DNA of 64,000 nt, taken from assembly GCF_016862675.1 (NCBI RefSeq), contig NZ_BONK01000005.1:62001-126000 (forward strand). Reading direction: 5' to 3'. This document shows, in pieces, positions 52,475 to 60,878 of this stretch. Source of the DNA: Cellulomonas chitinilytica. GTDB taxonomy: Bacteria; Actinomycetota; Actinomycetes; Actinomycetales; Cellulomonadaceae. Every line of letters begins with the position of its first letter. The first letter of the stretch is position 1. The position numbers and the translations under genes were made by a program. Below the pieces are notes generated by a model that worked only from the letters and a program-made list of their open reading frames with translations, did not search any database and had not been told where the DNA came from.

Positions 52475-53824
52475 ATGCCCGATCCTCGTACCGGCCCTGC
52501 CGCGCCCCTGACCAGCCAGCCCACCGCGCAGGACGAGGTCGTCGGGATCTGTCGTGACCTCATCCGGTTCGACACGTCGAACTACGGCGACGGCTCGGGC
52601 CCGGGGGAGCGCGCCGCCGCGGAGCACGTCATGGGGCTGCTCACGGAGGTCGGCCTGGACCCGGAGCTGTTCGAGAGCGAGCCGGGCCGTTCGAGCGTCG
52701 TCGTGCGCCTGGAGGGCGAGGACTCGTCCCGCCCCGCGCTCGTGCTGCACGGTCACCTCGACGTGGTGCCCGCGCGCGCCGACGACTGGACGGTCGACCC
52801 GTTCGCGGCGGAGGAGACGGACGGTCTCGTGTGGGGCCGCGGGGCCGTCGACATGAAGGACATGGACGCGATGATCCTGGCGGTCGTCCGCCAGATGGTC
52901 CGCGAGGGCCGCCGGCCCGCCCGGGACGTCGTCGTGGCGATGTTCGCCGACGAGGAGGCGGGCGGCACGTACGGCGCCCGCTGGGCCGTCGACCACCGCC
53001 CGGACCTGTTCGAGGGCGCGACGGAGGCGATCAGCGAGGTCGGCGGCTTCTCGGTCGACGTCGGCGGGCGCCGCGCGTACCTGCTGCAGACCGCGGAGAA
53101 GGGCCTGTCGTGGCTGCGGCTCGTCGCGGACGGCCGGGCCGGGCACGGCAGCCAGGTGAACCGCGACAACGCCGTGACCCACCTCGCGGACGCGGTCGCA
53201 CGGATCGGCCGGCACCCGTGGCCCGTGCAGCTCACCCCGACCGTGCACGCGTTGCTGCAGGGTGTCGCCGACCTCACCGGGCTCCCGTTCGACGGCGAGG
53301 ACCCGTCGTCGGTCGACGCGCTCGTCACGGCGCTCGGTCCGGCCGGGAAGTTCGTCGGCGCCACGCTGCGCCACACCACCAACCCGACGCAGCTCACCGC
53401 CGGGTACAAGGCGAACGTGATCCCGGGCAGCGCCGAGGCCACCGTGGACGGCCGCTTCCTGCCCGGTCTCGAGGACGAGTTCGTCTCGACGGTCGCCCAC
53501 CTGGCCGGTGAGCACGTGCGTCTCGAGCGGATCCACCACGACGTCGCGCTCGAGGCGCCCTTCTCGGGGAGCCTGGTCGACGCGATGGTCGACTCGCTGC
53601 TCGCGGAGGACCCCGAGGCGACGGTCCTGCCGTACACGCTGTCCGGCGGCACCGACAACAAGTCGCTGTCCCGGCTGGGCATCACCGGCTACGGGTTCGC
53701 GCCGCTGCGGCTGCCGGACGACCTCGACTTCGCGGGCATGTTCCACGGCGTCGACGAGCGCGTCCCGACGGACGCCCTGCGGTTCGGCACCCGGGTGCTC
53801 GACCGGCTGCTGCGCTCCTGCTGA
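52475..53824 (+). CDS. M20/M25/M40 metallopeptidase (ArgE/DapE-like)
   Basis: 449 residues. Metal ligands of the family are visible: HGHLDVVPA, GAVDMKDM, ADEEAGG with the catalytic Glu pair, and a C-terminal SGGTDNKSL plus FHGVDERVPT. A dimerisation (lid) domain sits between. It should hydrolyse small N-acyl amino acids or dipeptides with two metal ions in the cytoplasm; substrate not predictable. The nearby M3 peptidase hints at joint peptide turnover. Leaderless start supported by the -10. A strong hairpin follows the stop. Confidence 0.92.
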   Translation: MPDPRTGPAAPLTSQPTAQDEVVGICRDLIRFDTSNYGDGSGPGERAAAEHVMGLLTEVGLDPELFESEPGRSSVVVRLEGEDSSRPALVLHGHLDVVPARADDWTVDPFAAEETDGLVWGRGAVDMKDMDAMILAVVRQMVREGRRPARDVVVAMFADEEAGGTYGARWAVDHRPDLFEGATEAISEVGGFSVDVGGRRAYLLQTAEKGLSWLRLVADGRAGHGSQVNRDNAVTHLADAVARIGRHPWPVQLTPTVHALLQGVADLTGLPFDGEDPSSVDALVTALGPAGKFVGATLRHTTNPTQLTAGYKANVIPGSAEATVDGRFLPGLEDEFVSTVAHLAGEHVRLERIHHDVALEAPFSGSLVDAMVDSLLAEDPEATVLPYTLSGGTDNKSLSRLGITGYGFAPLRLPDDLDFAGMFHGVDERVPTDALRFGTRVLDRLLRSC

Positions 53825-53826
53825 CG

Positions 53827-53856
53827 GGTCCGGGCCGGCCGGTGCCGGCCCGGACC
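53827..53856. terminator. bidirectional hairpin between M20 and DUF5703 genes
   Basis: GGTCCGGGCCGG (53827-53838) pairs perfectly with CCGGCCCGGACC (53845-53856) across a 6-base loop. Lies between convergent stops (2 and 4 bases away). Confidence 0.8.
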
Positions 53857-53860
53857 TCGT

Positions 53861-54112
53861 TCAGTCGTCGTCGGGGAGCGAGAGCGTGCTGCGTACCCGG
53901 ATGATCTTGCGCCGCAACCAGACCTTGCGTCCGCCGCCCGCGAACAGGCGGGTCCGGGCCAGCTCCCAGCGCCCGTACTCGGCCTGCTCCGTCAGCATCT
54001 GCCGGGCCTCGTTCCGGCTGGTGGAGGGCGGGATCGTCACGACCCTGACCTCGTACTGACCACCCTGGGACACCCAGTCCTGGCGCTTCGTCCCCGTCTG
54101 ACCGTTTGCCAT
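53861..54112 (-). CDS. DUF5703-like small protein
   Basis: 83 residues. The core QYEVRVVTIPPSTSRNEARQM, TEQAEYGRWELARTRL and RKVWLRRKIIRVR resembles DUF5703, a small basic actinobacterial family of unknown function. Cytoplasmic, beta-alpha-beta look, highly basic C-terminus ending in DDD. ATG 54112 was chosen over 54184 because the -10-like TAAGGT on the minus strand near 54168-54173 would leave the longer start outside the transcript; this is a weak argument. Confidence 0.7.
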   Translation of the reverse strand: MANGQTGTKRQDWVSQGGQYEVRVVTIPPSTSRNEARQMLTEQAEYGRWELARTRLFAGGGRKVWLRRKIIRVRSTLSLPDDD

Positions 54113-54201
54113 CCGCCACCCCGTCCCGCGTGCCGTGCACGCGTCGCCGTCCCACCGGTGCCGACCGACCTTACGCGGTGCCATTGTGCCCCGCGCGGCG
54201 C

Positions 54202-54207
54202 TACGGT
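54202..54207 (+). promoter_or_regulatory. -10 element of leaderless acidic-protein gene
   Basis: TACGGT, six bases, then ATG 54214; no ribosome site. Confidence 0.6.
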
Positions 54208-54213
54208 CGTCGC

Positions 54214-54522
54214 ATGACCGTCGACCCGCGTGCCGCGCTGGACCGCCTGATCGCAGCCCTCGAGGCCCACTACAACGCCGTCGTGTCCAAGCACGGCGAC
54301 GACGACCCGGCCGTCGACGACGCGTACGACGTCCTGGCGGACGCGTTCGAGGTGTACGACGACGCGCTGGGCACGGTCCACGGCGAGGCGACGCCGTTCT
54401 ACCTCGCGGAGGAGGACGACGAGGAGGACGACGAGGACGAGGTCGACGACGACGAGGTCGACGAGGACGACTACGACGCCGACGACCTCGCGGACGAGCC
54501 CACGGGCCTCGGCAGCCGCTGA
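54214..54522 (+). CDS. small protein with Asp/Glu-rich tail
   Basis: 102 residues. The first ~60 form two or three helices (LDRLIAALEAHYNAVVSKHG...YDVLADAFEVYDDALG), the last ~40 are almost entirely Asp and Glu. I recognise it as a type of conserved actinobacterial hypothetical protein, but know no function. The acidic tail could mimic nucleic acid or bind basic proteins or metal; that is a guess. Leaderless start is well supported. Convergent with the aldo/keto reductase gene 7 bases away. Confidence 0.75.
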   Translation: MTVDPRAALDRLIAALEAHYNAVVSKHGDDDPAVDDAYDVLADAFEVYDDALGTVHGEATPFYLAEEDDEEDDEDEVDDDEVDEDDYDADDLADEPTGLGSR

Positions 54523-54529
54523 GGCGGCC

Positions 54530-55492
54530 TCAGAACCTCTCGGGGTAGCCGACCTCGGGTGCGCTGACCTCGTCGAGCGCACGCCGCAGCTCGACGGGCA
54601 GCTCCAGGTCCTCGGAGGCGAGCGACCCGCGCAGCTGTGCGGCGGTCCGCGCGCCGACGACGGCCGAGCTCACCCCCGGGCGCCCGCGCAGCCAGGCGAG
54701 CGCGACCTCGAGGGGTGTGCGCTCGAGCCCGTCGGCGGCCGTGGCGACGGCTTCGACGACCGCCGCGGAGTCGCGTCCGAGGTACGGCTCGACGAACCCC
54801 GCGAGGTGCGGTGACGCGGCCCGCGAGTCGGCGGGGATGGTGCGCCGGTACTTGCCGGTGAGCACGCCGCGGCCGAGCGGCGACCACGCGAGCGCACCGA
54901 CGCCGAGCGCGGCGGCCGCGGGCAGTACCTCGCGCTCGACGCCGCGCTGGAGCAGCGAGTACTCGGCTTCCACGGCGGCGAGCCCCGTGTCGCCCTCGAG
55001 GAGCGTCGCGGCGCGGGCGACCTGCCACCCGGCGTGGTTGGCGAGGCCGACGTACCGGGCGCGGCCGCTCGTGACGGCGAGGCGGAGCGCGGAGACGGTC
55101 TCGTCGAGCGGGGTCCGCGGGTCCGGGGACTGCACGAGGAACAGGTCGACGTGGTCGGTGCCGAGCCGGGCCAGCGACGCGTCGAGCGAGGTGAGCAACG
55201 CGCCGCGCGACCCGTCGACGACGGCGCCCGAGCCTGTCCGCCGGACACCGGCCTTGGTGCACAGCACGACCTCGTCACGGGCGACCACGTCGCCGAGCAG
55301 CGTGCCGATGAGCTCCTCGGCACCACCGTCGGCGTACGACGCGGAGGTGTCCAGCAGCGTGCCGCCCGCGTCGACGAAGTCGCGCAGCTGTTCGGCCGCC
55401 TCGTGCTCGTCCGTGTCGCGGCTCCACGTCATGGTGCCGAGTCCGAGCCGCGAGACGCGCAGGCCCGTGCGGCCGAGATGGCGCTGTTCCAT
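54530..55492 (-). CDS. aldo/keto reductase
   Basis: 320 residues, TIM-barrel aldo/keto reductase. N-terminal LGRTGLRVSRLGLGTMTW, catalytic Asp in FVDAGGTLLDTSASY with Tyr, Lys in VVLCTKAGV, and the NADPH phosphate site near AVVGARTAAQLRGSL. It reduces a carbonyl compound with NADPH; substrate unknown. ATG 55492 was chosen because a TACTGT -10 lies eight bases upstream (leaderless); an in-frame start at 55501 lies inside that -10. Confidence 0.9.
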   Translation of the reverse strand: MEQRHLGRTGLRVSRLGLGTMTWSRDTDEHEAAEQLRDFVDAGGTLLDTSASYADGGAEELIGTLLGDVVARDEVVLCTKAGVRRTGSGAVVDGSRGALLTSLDASLARLGTDHVDLFLVQSPDPRTPLDETVSALRLAVTSGRARYVGLANHAGWQVARAATLLEGDTGLAAVEAEYSLLQRGVEREVLPAAAALGVGALAWSPLGRGVLTGKYRRTIPADSRAASPHLAGFVEPYLGRDSAAVVEAVATAADGLERTPLEVALAWLRGRPGVSSAVVGARTAAQLRGSLASEDLELPVELRRALDEVSAPEVGYPERF

Positions 55493-55500
55493 GAGGCGCA

Positions 55501-55506
55501 ACAGTA
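55501..55506 (-). promoter_or_regulatory. -10 element of leaderless aldo/keto reductase gene
   Basis: On the minus strand TACTGT, eight bases, then ATG 55492; no ribosome site. Confidence 0.5.
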
Positions 55507-55558
55507 ACCGCGGTGCCCATGACCTCCGGGGACGGCCCGCCGGGCCAGGTGGCCCGGC

Positions 55559-55564
55559 TAGGGT
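55559..55564 (+). promoter_or_regulatory. -10 element of leaderless uppP gene
   Basis: TAGGGT, eight bases, then GTG 55573; no ribosome site. The alternative ATG is six bases further. Confidence 0.55.
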
Positions 55565-55572
55565 TGCCGCTC

Positions 55573-56469
55573 GTGAGCATGGGTGCTGGTGAAGCGATCC
55601 TCCTCGGTCTGGTCCAGGGCCTGACCGAGTTCCTGCCTGTGTCGTCGAGCGCGCACCTGCGCATCGTCGGCGAGCTGATCGGGTCGTCGGACCCCGGCGC
55701 GGCGTTCACCGCGATCACCCAGCTCGGCACCGAGTCCGCGGTGATCCTGTACTTCCGCCGTGACATCGCCCGGATCTGCTCGGCGTGGTGGAGCGCGGTG
55801 CGGGGCGACCGCGGCCCGGACTGGCGGTCCCGGGCGGGCCTGCCGAACGACCGTCCGGCGGACCACGACGCCCTCATGGCCTGGTTCATCGCGCTCGGCT
55901 CGGTGCCGATCGTCGTGCTCGGGCTGCTGTTCCAGGACGCGATCGAGCAGACGTTCCGCAACCTGTGGCTCATCGCGTTGACGCTCGCCGGGTTCGGCCT
56001 GTTCCTCGGCTGGGCGGACCGCCGCGGCGCGCACGCCCGCCCGCTGGACGACCTGACCCCGAAGGACGCGATCAAGTTCGGGCTGTGGCAGTCGCTCGCG
56101 CTGATCCCCGGGGTGTCGCGGTCCGGCGGCACGATCACCGGTGGCCTGCTCATGGGCTACACGCGGGAGGCGGCCGCGCGGTACTCGTTCCTCCTCGCGA
56201 TCCCGGCCGTGTTCGGGTCGGGGCTGTTCCAGCTGGCCAAGAGCGCGGGCGACTTCGGGCACGCCGGCACGCCCGGGTTCGGTGCGACCCTGCTCGCGAC
56301 GGTGATCGCGTTCTTCGTCGGGTACCTGGTCATCATCGTGTTCCTGAAGATCGTCTCGACGTTCAGCTACGCACCGTTCGTCTGGTACCGCGTCGGCCTG
56401 GCGGTCCTCGTCGTGCTCCTGCTGCTCACGGGCGTGCTCGACGCGAGCTCCGCGCCGGCGAACGCCTGA
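55573..56469 (+). CDS. uppP: undecaprenyl-diphosphatase UppP (BacA)
   Basis: 298 residues, about eight membrane helices. Both family motifs are intact: [17 protein letters not shown] near the N-terminus and [15 protein letters not shown] in the middle. It removes a phosphate from undecaprenyl diphosphate on the outer membrane face to recycle the lipid carrier for peptidoglycan synthesis and can raise bacitracin tolerance. GTG 55573 was chosen on the leaderless pattern (ATG 55579 is also possible). Convergent with corA, with stop codons 3 bases apart. Confidence 0.95.
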   Translation: MSMGAGEAILLGLVQGLTEFLPVSSSAHLRIVGELIGSSDPGAAFTAITQLGTESAVILYFRRDIARICSAWWSAVRGDRGPDWRSRAGLPNDRPADHDALMAWFIALGSVPIVVLGLLFQDAIEQTFRNLWLIALTLAGFGLFLGWADRRGAHARPLDDLTPKDAIKFGLWQSLALIPGVSRSGGTITGGLLMGYTREAAARYSFLLAIPAVFGSGLFQLAKSAGDFGHAGTPGFGATLLATVIAFFVGYLVIIVFLKIVSTFSYAPFVWYRVGLAVLVVLLLLTGVLDASSAPANA

Positions 56470-56472
56470 CCT

Positions 56473-57489
56473 CTACAGCCAGCCGGACCGGCGGAACACG
56501 CGGAACAGCACCCAGCAGGCGACGGCCATGCCGAGCAGCGACAGCGGGTAGCCGAACGTCCAGCCGAGCTCGGGCATGTGCCGGAAGTTCATGCCGTAGA
56601 TGCCGGCGACGAGGGTCGGGACGGCGATCATCGCCGCCCACGCCGAGATCTTGCGCATGTCCTCGTTCTGCTGGACGGAGACCTGCGAGAGGTGCGCCGA
56701 GAGCATGTCGCCCAGCAGCCGGTCGTGCGCGTCGAGGTGACGGTCGACCCGGTCGGTCGTCACCTGCAGGCGGCGCAGCCACGGTCGCGCGCGCTCGCCG
56801 CCGGCGGCGTCCTCGGCCTCGGCCAGCAGGTCGGGCAGCACGGTCGTGACCGGGCCGAGGGCGTGCCGGGCCTCGGCGATCTCCCGCTTGAGGTCGTAGA
56901 TCTGCTCGACGGACCGGGTGCGCCGGTCCGTCGAGAACACGACGCGCTCGGTGTCCGCGGTGGCCTCCCCGAGCGCGATCTCGACGTCCGAGGCGGTCGC
57001 GACGAGCGTGAGGAGCACGGCCGCGAGCACCTGCTGGACGCCGTGGTCCGGGACGGCGGCGCCGGTCGTCAGCTTCTCCTCGGCGTGCTCGACCACGCCC
57101 GCGTCGCCCAGCTCGCACATGAGCAGGACGTCGCGCCCGACGACGCACGTGAGCGCACCGGTGTGCACGTCGCGCGTCTGCTCGACGTAGGACAGCGTCG
57201 GGACCGTCAGCACGAGCTCCCCGTCGGTCGTGCGGTCCACGCGAGCCCGCATCGGGTGCCTCGGGGACACCGGATGGGCGCTCGGTCCGCGGTGCTCGAG
57301 CGCGGCGACCACGTCCTCGCCGAGCCCGTACCGCCGTGCCGCGTCGACCAGCAGGGCGGGCTCGGGGACGACGACCCACCGCGCCCCGCCGCCGGGCGCC
57401 TGCCCACCGGCGAGCGGCCGCCACCCGTCGGGGGTCTGCTCGCACACGCGCTCGGCGCGGTCGTCCGGGGCCGGTGTCGTCGTCTCCAC
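56473..57489 (-). CDS. corA: CorA-type Mg2+/Co2+ channel
   Basis: 338 residues. A cytoplasmic N-terminal domain, a long stalk helix (residues ~210-290), two C-terminal membrane helices and the selectivity signature YGMNF between them, with a short basic C-terminus. CorA pentamers take up Mg2+. The intact GMN supports real channel function. GTG 57489 was chosen; no strong ribosome site is seen. Divergent from mshC with 56 bases between. Confidence 0.92.
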   Translation of the reverse strand: METTTPAPDDRAERVCEQTPDGWRPLAGGQAPGGGARWVVVPEPALLVDAARRYGLGEDVVAALEHRGPSAHPVSPRHPMRARVDRTTDGELVLTVPTLSYVEQTRDVHTGALTCVVGRDVLLMCELGDAGVVEHAEEKLTTGAAVPDHGVQQVLAAVLLTLVATASDVEIALGEATADTERVVFSTDRRTRSVEQIYDLKREIAEARHALGPVTTVLPDLLAEAEDAAGGERARPWLRRLQVTTDRVDRHLDAHDRLLGDMLSAHLSQVSVQQNEDMRKISAWAAMIAVPTLVAGIYGMNFRHMPELGWTFGYPLSLLGMAVACWVLFRVFRRSGWL

Positions 57490-57533
57490 GGCTGCATCGT
57501 GACACCGCGCGCCGTCACGTGTGCGCCGGAGGC

Positions 57534-57539
57534 TAGGCT
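57534..57539 (+). promoter_or_regulatory. -10 element of leaderless mshC gene
   Basis: TAGGCT, six bases, then GTG 57546; no ribosome site. Confidence 0.6.
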
Positions 57540-57545
57540 TCCGCC

Positions 57546-58796
57546 GTGCTCACCTGGCCGACCCCGCCGATCCCTCAGCTTCCCGGACGCGGTGCACCGG
57601 TCCAGGTCCGCGACTCCTCGACCGGCCGCCTGGTCGTCGCCGCCGCCGGTCACGAGGCGACGTTGTACGTCTGCGGCATCACGCCGTACGACGCGACCCA
57701 CATGGGGCACGCCGCCACGTACGTCGCGTTCGACGTGCTCGGCCGGGCGTGGCGCGACGCGGGCCACACGGTCCGGTACGCCTCGAACGTCACGGACGTC
57801 GACGACCCGCTGCTGGAGCGTGCGACGGCGACGGGCGTCGACTGGCGGACCCTCGCGGTCGAGCAGACCGCCCTGTTCGCCGAGGACATGACGGCGCTGG
57901 GCGTGCTGCCGCCCGACACGTACCTCGGGGTCGTCGAGTCGATCCCCGCCGTCGTCGACGCGGTCCGCGCGCTGCTGGACGTGGGAGCCGCCTACCGTGT
58001 CCCGACGCCGGGCTCGTCAGGCCTCGGTGACGTGTACGCCGACCTGGCGAAGGACGCCGACTTCGGGGCGGTGGCCGGCCTGGACGACGACACGATGCGG
58101 GCGCTGTTCGCCGAGCGCGGGGGAGACCCCGACCGGGACGGGAAGCGGTCGCCGCTCGACCCGCTGCTGTGGCGCTCCGAGCGTCCGGGCGAGCCCGCGT
58201 GGGACGGCGGCGAGCTGGGTCCCGGCCGACCGGGCTGGCACATCGAGTGCGCCGTCATCGCGCGTGAGGGTCTCGGGCTGCCGTTCGACGTCGAGGGCGG
58301 CGGCTCCGACCTGCTCTTCCCGCACCACGAGATGAGCACGTCGCACGCGCGGCTGCTCGACTCCGGCGAGGGCGCCCGGGTGCACGTGCACACCGGGATG
58401 GTCGGGCTCGACGGCGAGAAGATGAGCAAGTCCCGCGGCAACCTCGTGCTCGTGTCCCGGCTGCGGGCCGACGGCGTGGACCCGATGGCCGTGCGCCTCG
58501 CGATCCTCGCGCACCGGTACCGCGACGACTGGGACTGGACCGACGCCGGTCTGCACGCCGCGCAGGAGCGCCTCGAGCGCTGGCGGAGCGCGGTGTCCGG
58601 CAACGGCGGACCCGACGCGACCGCGCTGCTGGCGGGAGTCCGGGCCGCGGTCGCCGACGACCTGGACACGCCGACCGCGCTCGCCGCGGTCGACACCTGG
58701 GCGCAGGAGTCCCTGGCGGGGACGGCCCAGCCCGTCGAGGGCGCCCCGGGTGTGGTCGCCCGCACGATCGACGCGCTGCTGGGCATCCGGATCTGA
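57546..58796 (+). CDS. mshC: mycothiol ligase MshC (cysteine-GlcN-Ins ligase)
   Basis: 416 residues, close to the family norm. Cysteinyl-tRNA-synthetase-like fold: [20 protein letters not shown] with zinc Cys and [18 protein letters not shown], second zinc region GWHIECAV and HHEMSTSHA, and the KMSKS loop intact. MshC joins L-cysteine to GlcN-inositol with ATP in mycothiol biosynthesis, the actinobacterial low-molecular-weight thiol. The gene is a strong taxonomic marker. N-terminal [15 protein letters not shown] is typical of MshC and absent from CysS. Leaderless start. Confidence 0.96.
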   Translation: MLTWPTPPIPQLPGRGAPVQVRDSSTGRLVVAAAGHEATLYVCGITPYDATHMGHAATYVAFDVLGRAWRDAGHTVRYASNVTDVDDPLLERATATGVDWRTLAVEQTALFAEDMTALGVLPPDTYLGVVESIPAVVDAVRALLDVGAAYRVPTPGSSGLGDVYADLAKDADFGAVAGLDDDTMRALFAERGGDPDRDGKRSPLDPLLWRSERPGEPAWDGGELGPGRPGWHIECAVIAREGLGLPFDVEGGGSDLLFPHHEMSTSHARLLDSGEGARVHVHTGMVGLDGEKMSKSRGNLVLVSRLRADGVDPMAVRLAILAHRYRDDWDWTDAGLHAAQERLERWRSAVSGNGGPDATALLAGVRAAVADDLDTPTALAAVDTWAQESLAGTAQPVEGAPGVVARTIDALLGIRI

Positions 58797-58802
58797 CGCG
58801 GT

Positions 58803-58834
58803 CGCTGAGGTGCCGCGACCCGGCAGTCTCAGCG
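58803..58834. terminator. bipartite hairpin after mshC
   Basis: Outer stem CGCTGAG/CTCAGCG (58803-58809, 58828-58834) encloses inner stem TGCCG/CGGCA (58811-58815, 58821-58825). It covers the stop codon of the convergent lipoprotein-hydrolase gene. Confidence 0.6.
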
Positions 58835-59830
58835 GTGCCCGTCGAGGAACTCGACCACCTGCCGCATCGCGTCGTCGAACGTCGGCTCCAGCGCGTGGTT
58901 CGCACCCGGCAGCACGACGAGGCGCGCGTCGCCCCCGGCGGCGTTCCACGCCGCGACGGTCGTGCTCGCCCACGCGGGGTCGACGACCTCGTCGGCGTCG
59001 CCCTGCAGGACGAGCACGGGCATGTGCGCGCGGTCGGCGAACGTCGTGGTGGTCACGTCGGTCCAGAACTGCGGCTGGACCTGCGGGTTGCCGCGGGTGC
59101 CGAGCTCTCCGGCCGGGTCCAGCGCGACCTGCATGAACTTCTCGACGTTCTGCCACGGGACGGCGCTCGACGGCGAGATGGCGACGACGGCGTCCATCGC
59201 CTCCGGCGCCACGACGGCGGTGTTGAGGGAGATCCGGCCTCCCTGCGAGTGCCCGACCAGCGCGACGCGGTCCGGGTCGAGCTCGGGGACGCCCCCGGCG
59301 GCGACGGCACCGAGCGCCGCGACGACGTCCTGCGTCGCCCCGACCTCCATGTCCGGCATCCGCTCGGGGTCAGGGCTCGACGACCCGTAGTTGCGCAGGT
59401 CCGTCGCCAGGACGGCGTACCCGGCGGCAACGAGCGCGGACTGCATCCCGAGCGCCGACGTGCTCGGCTCGTACTCCCGGGGCGGCTGGTATCCGTGCAC
59501 GAAGACGACGACCGGGAACGGCCCGTCGCCCGCGGGCAGGTCGAGGATCCCGCTGATCGTGAGGTCGCCGCTCGGGTACGTCACGTCGAGGCGCCGGAAC
59601 GGGGTGCCGTCGCCGAGCCGCTCGCCCCGCACGGTCAGCGCGCCGGGCGCGGTCGGTTCGTCGATGAGCGTGCGCAGCGTGCGGTCCGTCGTGGGCGCGG
59701 GCAGCGTGCTCGTGGGCGAGGCGCTCGCGTGCGGCTCGGCCCCGCCGGGCGCGCAGGCGCCGAGGAGCGCGAGCGCCGTCGCGACGGCGGCGGTGACGAG
59801 CAGGGACGAGGAGGCGCGGCGAGTCGGCAC
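58829..59830 (-). CDS. secreted alpha/beta-hydrolase lipoprotein
   Basis: 333 residues. Signal peptide with lipobox LGAC (Cys ~26), a Ser/Thr/Pro spacer, then a dienelactone-hydrolase/prolyl-oligopeptidase-like alpha/beta-hydrolase: VVVFVHGYQPP, nucleophile GHSQGG, late Asp in LQGDADEVVDP and His in PGANHALEP. It is attached to the outside of the cytoplasmic membrane and should cut an ester or peptide bond; an acyl- or acetyl-esterase is plausible. Leaderless GTG 59830. A CGAAA/TTTCG cluster lies just upstream. Confidence 0.87.
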   Translation of the reverse strand: MPTRRASSSLLVTAAVATALALLGACAPGGAEPHASASPTSTLPAPTTDRTLRTLIDEPTAPGALTVRGERLGDGTPFRRLDVTYPSGDLTISGILDLPAGDGPFPVVVFVHGYQPPREYEPSTSALGMQSALVAAGYAVLATDLRNYGSSSPDPERMPDMEVGATQDVVAALGAVAAGGVPELDPDRVALVGHSQGGRISLNTAVVAPEAMDAVVAISPSSAVPWQNVEKFMQVALDPAGELGTRGNPQVQPQFWTDVTTTTFADRAHMPVLVLQGDADEVVDPAWASTTVAAWNAAGGDARLVVLPGANHALEPTFDDAMRQVVEFLDGHR

Positions 59831-59837
59831 GGACCGG

Positions 59838-59843
59838 ACCGTA
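59838..59843 (-). promoter_or_regulatory. -10 element of leaderless hydrolase gene
   Basis: On the minus strand TACGGT, seven bases, then GTG 59830; no ribosome site. Confidence 0.55.
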
Positions 59844-59870
59844 GCGCCATCCCGCGGTGCGCGTGGTGAC

Positions 59871-59890
59871 TTTCGGTCGAAACGCCGAAA
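59871..59890. promoter_or_regulatory. TTTCG/CGAAA operator-like cluster
   Basis: TTTCGGTCGAAA is a dyad (TTTCG-GT-CGAAA) followed after three bases by another CGAAA. It sits about 30 bases upstream of the hydrolase -10. Similar pentamer pairs are used by LacI-type sugar regulators of actinobacterial polysaccharide-degradation genes; assignment here is a guess. Confidence 0.35.
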
Positions 59891-59937
59891 CTCTCGGTGG
59901 AACCCGCAGAGGCGCGGCCTCGCAGGTCAGGGGCCCG

Positions 59938-60795
59938 TCAGCCGCCGGTGCCCTTGTCCCGTCGTCGCAGGTACCGCTCGAACTCCTGCGCGATGGCCTC
60001 GCCGCTCGCCTCCGGCAGGTCGGCCGTGTCCTTGGCCTCCTCGAGCTGGCGCACGTACTCGCCGATCTCGTTGTCCTCACCGGCCAGCTCGTCGACGCCG
60101 TGCTGCCAGGCGACCGCGTCGTCGGGCAGCTCGCCCAGCGGCACGGGCTCGCCGAGGAGCTGCTCGATGCGGTGCAGGATCGCGAGGGTCGCCTTCGGCG
60201 ACGGCGGGTGGGCCACGTAGTGCGGGACGGCCGCCCACAACGACATCGCGCGCATCCCGCGGACGGCCGCCTCGTGCTGGAGCACCCCGACGATGCCTGT
60301 CGGGCCCTCGTAGGTGTTCGGGTCGAGCCCGATGAGCTCGCGCAGGTGCGGGTCCTCGCTCGTGGAGTTCACCGGGATCGGCCGGGTGTGCGGCACGTCG
60401 GCCAGCAGCGCCCCGACCGTCACGACCGTACGGACGCCCATCCCGGCGGCGATGTCGAGCAGCTCGGCGCAGTACCGCCGCCAGCGCATCGACGGCTCGA
60501 TCCCGTGCACGAGCACCACCCGGCGACCGGTCCGGTTCGCGTCCGCGAGGGCGACCGCGGTCGTCGGCCACGTGATCTCCCGCGTGCCGTCGGGGCCGGG
60601 GCCGATGACGGGCCGGTTCACCTGGAAGTCGTGGTACTCCTCCGGGTCGAGCTCGTCGACCTGCTCGGCGTCCCACACCTCGTGGAGGTGCTCGAGAGCC
60701 TGCGTCGCGGCTGATCCCGCGTCGTTCCAGCCCTCGAAGGCGGCGAGCATCACCGGCTCGTCGTCGGGGAGCTCTGCGGGTCCGTGCTCGCTCAT
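59938..60795 (-). CDS. PAC2-family protein
   Basis: 285 residues with the PAC2 fold: MLAAFEGWNDAGSAATQA at the N-terminus, VVLVHGIEPSMRWRRY, GVRTVVTVGALLADVPHTRPIPV split over residues ~120-145, TGIVGVLQHEA and SLWAAVPHYVAHPPSPKA. PAC2 proteins include proteasome-assembly chaperones; the bacterial ones are widely conserved in actinobacteria but not functionally proven. C-terminus EFERYLRRRDKGTGG is charged. ATG 60795 is preceded by a -10 at six bases and is preferred to 60834. Confidence 0.9.
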   Translation of the reverse strand: MSEHGPAELPDDEPVMLAAFEGWNDAGSAATQALEHLHEVWDAEQVDELDPEEYHDFQVNRPVIGPGPDGTREITWPTTAVALADANRTGRRVVLVHGIEPSMRWRRYCAELLDIAAGMGVRTVVTVGALLADVPHTRPIPVNSTSEDPHLRELIGLDPNTYEGPTGIVGVLQHEAAVRGMRAMSLWAAVPHYVAHPPSPKATLAILHRIEQLLGEPVPLGELPDDAVAWQHGVDELAGEDNEIGEYVRQLEEAKDTADLPEASGEAIAQEFERYLRRRDKGTGG

Positions 60796-60801
60796 CCACC
60801 C

Positions 60802-60807
60802 AGCGTA
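60802..60807 (-). promoter_or_regulatory. -10 element of leaderless PAC2 gene
   Basis: On the minus strand TACGCT, six bases, then ATG 60795; no ribosome site. Confidence 0.6.
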
Positions 60808-60865
60808 GGACGCTTGCCCCGCGCACCCTCGCAAGGGGTGGTCCGAGGGCGCGCCGGGGCGTGCC

Positions 60866-60871
60866 TAGCAT
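60866..60871 (+). promoter_or_regulatory. -10 element of HAD gene
   Basis: TAGCAT, seven bases (including GGAGG), then ATG 60879. Either leaderless or with a minimal leader. Confidence 0.5.
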
Positions 60872-60878
60872 GGAGGCC

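Noticed and set aside
54519..54533. CTGAGGC-G-GCCTCAG palindrome at the end of the acidic-protein gene
   Set aside because: The one-base centre cannot form a hairpin loop without losing pairs; probably chance overlap of a stop region in GC-rich DNA.
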